Source of the DNA: CAZJNX01 sp964547415
GTDB lineage: Bacteria; Pseudomonadota; Alphaproteobacteria; Rhizobiales; Amorphaceae
Length of the DNA stretch: 6,582 nucleotides
Direction: 5' to 3'
NCBI GenBank assembly: GCA_964547415.1
Contig: CAZJNX010000238.1
Coordinates: 1 to 6,582, forward strand
Within the stretch, counting starts at the first letter, position 1. Every line of letters starts with the position of its first letter. The notes below the pieces were generated by a model. It was not told the DNA's origin. It made no database searches and saw only the letters and a list, made by a program, of their open reading frames with translations. Position numbers and translations under genes: made by a program. Shown in pieces: positions 1-4,094 of the stretch.

Positions 1-1480
1 AGTCCATGTCGCCCAGGTGATCCTCGTCGCCGAGGATGTCGGACAGGACCGCGAAGTCGTCCCCCTCCTTGATGAGGCCCATGGCGATGCCCGCCACCGG
101 CGCCTTCACCGGCACGCCCGCGTCCATGAGGGCGAGGGACGCGCCGCAGACCGTCGCCATCGAGGAGGAGCCGTTCGACTCGGTGATCTCAGAGACGACG
201 CGCAGGGTGTAGGGGAAGTCGTGGTGGGCCGGCAGCACCGGGTGGACCGCCCGCCAGGCGAGCTTGCCGTGGCCGATCTCGCGGCGGCCCGGGGCGCCGA
301 CGCGGCCCGTCTCGCCCACCGAGAAGGGCGGGAAGTTGTAGTGCAGCATGAAGGATTGCTTGGTGGTGCCCTGCAGCTGGTCGACGTACTGCTCGTCGTC
401 GCCCGTGCCGAGGGTGGACACCACGAGGGCCTGCGTCTCGCCGCGGGTGAACAGGGCCGAGCCGTGGGTGCGCGGCAGGACGCCCACCTCGCAGGAGATC
501 GGCCGCACCGTGGTGAGGTCGCGCCCGTCGATGCGGGTCTTCTCGCGGATGATCCGGCCGCGGACGATGTCCGCCTCGAGCTTCTTGAAGAGGCCCGACA
601 GGTCCTGCTTGGTCGGCCCCTCCTCGCCCTCGGCGGGCAGGAGCTCGGCCATCACCCTGTCCTTGACGGCGGCGACCGCGTCGCGCCGCTCCGTCTTGCC
701 GGCGATGGCGTAGGCGGCCTCGAGGTCCGCCGCGGCGCGCTCCCGCATGCGGGCGTAGAGCGCCGAATGGTCCGGCAGGTCGAGCTGGCGCGGCTCCTTC
801 GCGGCCCGCTCGGCGAGACGGATGATGGCGTCGATCACCGGCTGGAAGGCCTCGTGGCCGAACATGACGGCGCCGAGCATCGTCTCCTCGGACAGCTCCT
901 TCGCCTCCGACTCCACCATCAGGACGGCGTCGGCCGTGCCCGCGACGACGAGGTCGAGGGCCGTCTCCTCCATCTGGTCGAGATCCGGGTTGAGAACGTA
1001 CTGGCCGCCGATGTAGCCGACGCGCGCCGCGCCGATGGGCCCCGTCCACGGCACGCCCGACAGGGTGAGCGCCGCCGAGACGGCAACCATGGCGACGACG
1101 TCGGGCGCGTTCTCGAGGTCGTAGGACAGGACGGTGGCGATCACCTGGGTGTCGTTCTTGTAGCCGTCCACGAACAGGGGCCGGATCGGCCGGTCGATGA
1201 GGCGGGAGGTGAGCGTCTCGTGCTCGGCCGGACGGCCTTCGCGCTTGAAGTAGCCGCCCGGGATCTTGCCGGCCGCGAAGGCCTTTTCCTGGTAGTTGAC
1301 CGTGAGCGGGAAGAAGTCGAAGCCGGGCTTGGGCTCCTTCTCGGAGACCACGGTGGCGAGGACGCTGGTCTCGCCGTAGGTGGCGAGCACCGCGCCGTCG
1401 GCCTGACGGGCCATGCGGCCGGTCTCGAGGGTGAGGGGGCGGCCGCCCCAGTCGATGGTGACTTTCTGCAGATCGAACAT
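1..1480 (-). CDS. pnp: Polyribonucleotide nucleotidyltransferase (PNPase), 3' end beyond the window
   Basis: PNPase is a trimeric phosphorolytic 3'-to-5' exoribonuclease that also adds 3' tails, and it is a usual partner of RNase E in RNA decay. I translated 493 codons with no stop. The protein begins MFDLQKVTIDWGGRPLTLET. The first RNase PH-like domain carries the YFKREGRP loop and the run SRLIDRPIRPLF. A helical linker follows, and the second RNase PH domain starts near residue 310 (TTVRPISCEVGVLPRTHGSA). The landmarks GRREIGHGKLAWRAVHP, the phosphate-binding GSSS loop (serines 438-440) and the catalytic aspartate stretch SDILGDEDHLGDMD (Asp481 and Asp487) are all intact. The left edge cuts the gene just after this active site, so the end of the second PH domain and the KH and S1 RNA-binding domains are outside the window (family length is about 700 residues). 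The ATG is set by AAGGA six bases upstream. That site lies inside a strong hairpin. The gene is preceded by rpsO, as in most proteobacteria. Confidence 0.98.
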   Translation of the reverse strand, partial: MFDLQKVTIDWGGRPLTLETGRMARQADGAVLATYGETSVLATVVSEKEPKPGFDFFPLTVNYQEKAFAAGKIPGGYFKREGRPAEHETLTSRLIDRPIRPLFVDGYKNDTQVIATVLSYDLENAPDVVAMVAVSAALTLSGVPWTGPIGAARVGYIGGQYVLNPDLDQMEETALDLVVAGTADAVLMVESEAKELSEETMLGAVMFGHEAFQPVIDAIIRLAERAAKEPRQLDLPDHSALYARMRERAAADLEAAYAIAGKTERRDAVAAVKDRVMAELLPAEGEEGPTKQDLSGLFKKLEADIVRGRIIREKTRIDGRDLTTVRPISCEVGVLPRTHGSALFTRGETQALVVSTLGTGDDEQYVDQLQGTTKQSFMLHYNFPPFSVGETGRVGAPGRREIGHGKLAWRAVHPVLPAHHDFPYTLRVVSEITESNGSSSMATVCGASLALMDAGVPVKAPVAGIAMGLIKEGDDFAVLSDILGDEDHLGDMD

Positions 1481-1482
1481 GT

Positions 1483-1524
1483 GTCGTCCTTTTCATGGCA
1501 TCCGGACGCCATGAAGAGGACGAC
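1483..1524 (-). promoter_or_regulatory. pnp leader hairpin enclosing the ribosome binding site
   Basis: Two 17-base arms (1483-1499 and 1508-1524) are complementary at 16 of 17 positions, separated by an 8-base loop. In the minus-strand transcript the proximal arm contains the pnp Shine-Dalgarno sequence AAGGA (1487-1491). The distal arm carries the pairing TCCTC, so the ribosome binding site would be sequestered. The stem ends two bases before the ATG at 1478-1480. There is no U-tract, so it is not an intrinsic terminator. In E. coli the pnp leader folds into a stem that RNase III cleaves and PNPase then attacks, giving autorepression. By position this stem is a good candidate for the same control, or for direct occlusion of initiation. 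The structure is seen in the sequence; the function is inferred. Confidence 0.75.
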
Positions 1525-1538
1525 GGGCAAGACGGCGA

Positions 1539-1581
1539 GCTGCTGGTCCTTCGGCCCGTGAGCCTCCGGCCGGCCAGCAGC
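1539..1581 (-). promoter_or_regulatory. Second pnp leader stem-loop
   Basis: GCTGCTGG (1539-1546) is perfectly complementary to CCAGCAGC (1574-1581). Inside it, CGGCC (1552-1556) pairs with GGCCG (1568-1572), giving a two-part stem with a 5-base bulge on one side and a single base on the other. It lies 14 bases upstream (in the transcript) of the hairpin that covers the pnp ribosome binding site, so the leader would present two consecutive stem-loops. No U-tract follows. A role in RNase III processing or leader folding is inference from the E. coli pnp case. Confidence 0.5.
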
Positions 1582-1857
1582 CGGCAATCCTGCCTCCTCG
1601 CGCCCCTCCACGGCGACGGTGCGCCCGGCCCCTGCCGGGCATGGCGTGCCGGCCGCCATCGGCCGGCCGATCGTGTCGTGGCCCCGCGCGGCACACGGCC
1701 GCCGGGCCTGCCGGCGTCCGTCCCGCGGCGCCGGCGCTTTCCGGACCGCGAGGTCCGGGGGTGGCGGGCCTTTCACCCGCCGCGGTCGGGCCGGGGAAGC
1801 GCGCTCCCCCGGGACCCGTCGTCTCGCGCGGCGCCTCCACGGGCGAACCGCGTCGGG

Positions 1858-1877
1858 CCGGCCCCGTCCGGGGCCGG
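1858..1877 (-). terminator. GC-rich hairpin just after rpsO (3'-end stem, weak terminator candidate)
   Basis: A perfect 8-bp stem (1858-1865 with 1870-1877) with a 4-base loop begins four bases past the rpsO stop codon. No U-tract follows in the transcript, so it does not meet the rule for an intrinsic terminator. It may instead protect the rpsO 3' end, or attenuate read-through into pnp. In E. coli rpsO is followed by a terminator that is partly read through into pnp, and this stem occupies the same place. The function is inferred. Confidence 0.4.
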
Positions 1878-1881
1878 GGCG

Positions 1882-2151
1882 TCAGCGGCGCAGGCCGAGG
1901 CGCTGGATCAGCGTCCGGTAGCGCTCCATGTCCCGCTTCTTCAGGTAGTCCAGCAGGCTGCGGCGCTGGCTCACCAGCTTCAGGAGACCCCGCCGGGAGT
2001 GGTTGTCCTTGGCGTGGGTCTTGAAGTGCGCCGTGAGGTTGCTGATCCGCTCGGTGAGGATCGCAACCTGCACCTCGGCGGAGCCGGTATCGCCGTCACG
2101 GCTGCCGTATTCCTTGATGAGCGCTTCCTTGCGCTCCAGCGTGATCGACAT
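1882..2151 (-). CDS. rpsO: 30S ribosomal protein S15
   Basis: S15 is a primary-binding protein of the 30S platform. It contacts the central domain of 16S rRNA and allows S6, S18, S11 and S21 to follow, and it forms a bridge to the 50S subunit. The 89-residue product has the usual family length and is all-helical in character. It shows the conserved GDTGSAEVQVAILTERI segment (residues 20-36), the KDNHSRRGLLKLV segment (48-60) and the ending LIQRLGLRR. The ATG is supported by AAGGA six bases upstream, in an A/G-rich run that stands out from the surrounding GC-rich sequence. It lies between truB (163 bases upstream) and pnp (401 bases downstream), the classical arrangement. In E. coli S15 represses its own translation by stabilising a pseudoknot in its leader; several stems are present in this leader too. 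Confidence 0.99.
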   Translation of the reverse strand: MSITLERKEALIKEYGSRDGDTGSAEVQVAILTERISNLTAHFKTHAKDNHSRRGLLKLVSQRRSLLDYLKKRDMERYRTLIQRLGLRR

Positions 2152-2177
2152 CGGGTTTCCTTTCTCTTTTCACAGGG

Positions 2178-2192
2178 CCCGCGGATCGCGGG
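2178..2192 (-). promoter_or_regulatory. Small stem-loop just upstream of the rpsO ribosome binding site
   Basis: CCCGCG (2178-2183) and CGCGGG (2187-2192) form a perfect 6-bp stem with a 3-base loop. In the transcript it ends 15 bases before the AAGGA of rpsO and is followed by an unpaired-looking A/G-rich stretch. It could insulate the ribosome binding site or form part of an S15-binding fold. There is no U-tract, so it is not a terminator. Confidence 0.35.
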
Positions 2193-2201
2193 AGAGACGG
2201 G

Positions 2202-2253
2202 CCGTGCCGGGATGTCGTCCAGCACGGTCCGGGTGGAGAACTAGCACGGACCG
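2202..2253 (-). promoter_or_regulatory. rpsO leader with two competing stem-loops
   Basis: Stem A pairs 2247-2253 with 2225-2231 (7 perfect base pairs, 15-base loop). Stem B pairs 2219-2227 with 2202-2210 (8 Watson-Crick pairs plus one G-U in the transcript, 8-base loop). The two share bases 2225-2227 and cannot both form completely. The cause is the motif GCACGG, which occurs twice in direct orientation (2222 and 2244) and once inverted (2202). Both lie upstream of the rpsO ribosome binding site and downstream of truB. Such an arrangement suits a switch, possibly S15 autoregulation, but that is inference, and chance pairing in GC-rich DNA is the main alternative. Confidence 0.4.
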
Positions 2254-2289
2254 GGGCGCGGCGCCTCCCCCGCAGGGGCATGGCCGACC

Positions 2290-2306
2290 CGCCGCGGCCC
2301 GCGGCG
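2290..2306 (-). other. Hairpin after truB
   Basis: A perfect 7-bp GC-only stem (2290-2296 with 2300-2306) with a 3-base loop starts eight bases past the truB stop codon. No U-tract follows, so termination is not supported. It could stabilise the 3' end of a truB message or be incidental to the base composition. Confidence 0.3.
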
Positions 2307-2314
2307 ATGCTCCT

Positions 2315-3418
2315 TCAGCGCCAGGCGCGGGCGCCGCCGGTGAAGACGACCTCCGCCTCGCCCACCGCCTCCGCCTCGCCAGCGTCCTCCGGCTCCCCGG
2401 CGTCCGCGGCCGCGGCACCGGTCGGGCGGGCGGCGGCGGGCGCGGCGCGGAAGACGCGGACGGGGTGAAGCTCGCCCCCGTCCACCTCGCCGAGGGCGAC
2501 CAGATGATCGCCGCTCATGGCGTAGATGGTCGCGCCCTGCATGGTTCCCTCGGGCCCGCGCAGGAGAAGGCTCTGGCCGCGCCGCAGGCGAACGGCGCCG
2601 CGCTTGTCCACCTCGACGGACGGCAGGTCGACGAGCGCCGCCTCGGTGGGCTGGACCACCTCCGCGACGGCCTCGGCCGGTCGCTCGCCCGCCATGTCGC
2701 CGAGGGCGTCGAGGGTGATGGCGTCCCCTTCCGCGAACGGGCCGACGCGGGTGCGGCGCAGCGCGGTCACGTGGCCGTGGCAGCCGAGCGCCTCGCCGAG
2801 GTCGCGGGCGAGGGCGCGCACGTAGCCGCCCTTGCCGCACTCGGCCTCGAAGACGGCGTGGTCCGCGTCGGGCATCTCCACGAGGTCGAAGCGGTGGATC
2901 GCGATCGGGCGGGCGGACAGCGCCACCGCCTCGCCGTCGCGGGCAAGGTCGTAGGCGCGCGCACCGTTCACCTTCACGGCGGAGTAGCGGGGCGGGACCT
3001 GCATGATCTCGCCGCGGAAGGCGGGAAGGGCGGCAATTATCGCCTCCCGGTCGGGCCGGCGGTCCGAGGTGGCGATCGGCTCGCCTTCCGAATCGTCGGT
3101 GTCCGTCGCGATGCCCCAGCGCACGGTGAAGCGGTAGACCTTGCGCCCGTCCACCACGTGGGGGACGGTCTTCGTCGCCTCGCCGAAGGCGATGGGCAGG
3201 ATGCCGGTGGCGAGCGGGTCGAGCGTCCCGGCGTGGCCGGCCTTGGCGGGTTTCAGGAGCCGCTTCACCGCCGACAGGGCGTCGGTGGAGGTGCGCCCGG
3301 CCGGCTTGTCGAGCACCAGCCAGCCGGAGAAGTCGTTGCGGTCGGCCCGTCGCCGGCGCTGGCCGCGGCGCGGCCCGCCCTTCGGCTTCGGCTCATCGGT
3401 CGTCATCGTGGGGTCCAT
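2315..3418 (-). CDS. truB: tRNA pseudouridine(55) synthase TruB
   Basis: TruB isomerises U55 of the tRNA T-loop to pseudouridine and acts as a tRNA-folding chaperone in the cytoplasm. The 367-residue product shows the family core: SGWLVLDKPAGRTST (31-45), then GHAGTLDPLATGILP (61-75) with the catalytic aspartate at 67, KVYRF (93-97), QVPPRYSAVKVNGARAYDLAR (from 140) and KGGYVRALARDLG (196-208). It is longer than E. coli TruB (about 314 residues). There is a basic N-terminal lead (residues 11-27, rich in Arg and Lys) and an Ala/Gly/Glu-rich tail from about residue 325, with repeated GEPEDAGEAE-like units. I chose the ATG at 3416-3418 because GAGGA lies eight bases upstream; an ATG four codons later (3404-3406) has only a weak GGA before it. 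The start overlaps the end of rbfA by 26 bases, which suggests translational coupling. Confidence 0.97.
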   Translation of the reverse strand: MDPTMTTDEPKPKGGPRRGQRRRRADRNDFSGWLVLDKPAGRTSTDALSAVKRLLKPAKAGHAGTLDPLATGILPIAFGEATKTVPHVVDGRKVYRFTVRWGIATDTDDSEGEPIATSDRRPDREAIIAALPAFRGEIMQVPPRYSAVKVNGARAYDLARDGEAVALSARPIAIHRFDLVEMPDADHAVFEAECGKGGYVRALARDLGEALGCHGHVTALRRTRVGPFAEGDAITLDALGDMAGERPAEAVAEVVQPTEAALVDLPSVEVDKRGAVRLRRGQSLLLRGPEGTMQGATIYAMSGDHLVALGEVDGGELHPVRVFRAAPAAARPTGAAAADAGEPEDAGEAEAVGEAEVVFTGGARAWR

Positions 3419-3797
3419 CGTCGTCGTCCTCGCGCGCCACGTCCTCCCGGACGCGGGGCGTGCGCATCAGCGCGTTGATCCTGTCGTCGTCGTCGAAGCG
3501 GGTGTCGATCTCGAAGCGAAGCTCGGGCAGGAACTTCAGCTTCACCCGCCGCTTGATGGCGTTGCGGATGACGGCACGCTCGCGCCTCAGGCCCGCCAGC
3601 GTCGCCTCCCGGTCGCGCCCGCCGAGCGGCATCACGAGGACGGTCGCGATCTTGAGGTCCGGGCTCATGCGCACCTCCGGCACGGTGACGACGGCGCTCT
3701 CGATCGCCGGGTCCCGCACCTCGCCGCGCGAGAGCACCTCCGACACCGCGTGCCGGACGAGCTCGCCCACCCTCAACTGTCGCTGGCTCGGCTCCAT
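3393..3797 (-). CDS. rbfA: 30S ribosome-binding factor RbfA
   Basis: RbfA is a small KH-fold protein that binds immature 30S subunits and helps 16S rRNA 5'-end maturation; it is also important in the cold in E. coli. The 134-residue product has the family pattern. The opening is SQRQLRVGELVRHAVSEVL (4-22), followed by RDPAI (28-32), the core VRMSPDLKIATVLVMPLGG (42-60), and RNAIKRRVKLKFLPELRFEID (78-98) with DDDDRINALM (102-111). The last residues are an acidic, Asp-rich tail (REDDDDGPHDDDR), and its coding bases overlap the start of truB. The frame is open upstream to 4037 but reads as composition-biased sequence. The ATG at 3795-3797 matches the usual start of the family, although its purine-rich site (GGGGAGG) sits unusually close to the ATG. 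It follows infB after a 297-base gap. Confidence 0.96.
   Translation of the reverse strand: MEPSQRQLRVGELVRHAVSEVLSRGEVRDPAIESAVVTVPEVRMSPDLKIATVLVMPLGGRDREATLAGLRRERAVIRNAIKRRVKLKFLPELRFEIDTRFDDDDRINALMRTPRVREDVAREDDDDGPHDDDR
3419..3431 (-). promoter_or_regulatory. truB ribosome binding site inside rbfA
   Basis: GAGGA (3427-3431) followed by an 8-base spacer precedes the ATG at 3416-3418. It lies within the last codons of rbfA. It favours this start over the second ATG at 3404-3406. Confidence 0.55.
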
Positions 3798-4094
3798 CGC
3801 CTCCCCGTTCCCGCTCCCATGGCCGGCCCACCGGCCCAGTTCTGCCTTCCGCAAACGGGCCGCGCACCCGGCGGGCCGTGCCTGCCGGGGTGCCCACACC
3901 CCGCCGCGACCGTCCTGCGGCCGCGTCCCTGTCCCTTGCGGCTCGTCCGCCGTCCCGCCGGCCGCCCGGGGGGCGGGCGCCGGGGAACGAAATCCCGAAC
4001 GGCGGATCGGCACCGCCCGGGATCCCGTCTTCGTCACGCCCCGCGACGGGGCGCCGCCGCCGCGGCGCGGGAGCCGCGCGGCCGGGTGCCCGCG
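3798..4094 (-). other. infB-rbfA intergenic region
   Basis: There is no gene I can support here. Two clear inverted repeats are present: a 7-bp stem with a 4-base loop at 3886-3903, and a 6-bp stem with a 3-base loop at 4038-4052, which is about 43 bases past the infB stop. Neither is followed by a U-tract in the transcript. No promoter stands out by eye. The length contrasts with the overlapping rbfA-truB junction, so a processing site or an internal promoter for rbfA is possible but not shown. Confidence 0.5.

Larger units (their letters stand above)
1481..1881 (-). other. rpsO-pnp intergenic region, non-coding, hairpin-rich
   Basis: This is a 401-base gap with no gene I can support; open frames that cross it encode only Arg/Pro/Gly/Ala-rich shadow peptides. 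Besides the two pnp leader stems and the stem after rpsO it contains further inverted repeats. There is a 7-bp stem with a 4-base loop at 1623-1640, and a 7-bp stem with a 6-base loop at 1648-1667. The latter overlaps a perfect 14-base palindrome, ATCGGCCGGCCGAT, at 1658-1671. There is also a 7-bp stem with a 4-base loop at 1741-1758, and a 6-bp stem with a 7-base loop at 1763-1781. I see no convincing sigma-70 type promoter by eye, although a separate pnp promoter here would be expected from other bacteria. In GC-rich DNA some short stems arise by chance. Confidence 0.6.

Noticed and set aside
1494..1496. Out-of-frame ATG 16 bases upstream of the pnp start
   Set aside because: It lies inside the hairpin stem, has no Shine-Dalgarno sequence at proper spacing, and opens only the long shadow frame.
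17..1561. 514-codon open frame on the plus strand, opposite pnp
   Set aside because: It lies antisense to PNPase, whose full set of motifs is intact on the other strand. The product is Arg/Gly/Val/Glu-biased with no recognisable domain, as expected of a GC-rich shadow frame.
1511..1561. Short plus-strand ORF MKRTTGKTASCWSFGP in the pnp leader
   Set aside because: The ATGAAGAGGACGAC that begins it is simply the inverted arm of the pnp leader hairpin, with no ribosome binding site of its own that I can support.
189..1694. 501-codon minus-strand open frame overlapping pnp
   Set aside because: It is the +1-type shadow of pnp in another frame, rich in Arg and Pro, with no family motif. The true pnp frame is open to the left edge and continuous when translated codon by codon.
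3029..3040. Tandem ATA-ATT isoleucine codons in truB
   Set aside because: ATA is unusual in such GC-rich coding sequence, but a single occurrence gives no evidence of regulation or transfer.
2003..3478. 491-codon open frame on the plus strand opposite rpsO and truB
   Set aside because: It crosses two real genes and their intergenic leader and has no domain; it is a composition artefact.
3798..4037. N-terminal extension of RbfA using an upstream ATG at 4035-4037
   Set aside because: The frame is open, but the extra 80 residues are Arg/Gly/Pro-rich and unlike RbfA, and the family normally begins shortly before SQRQLRVGEL.
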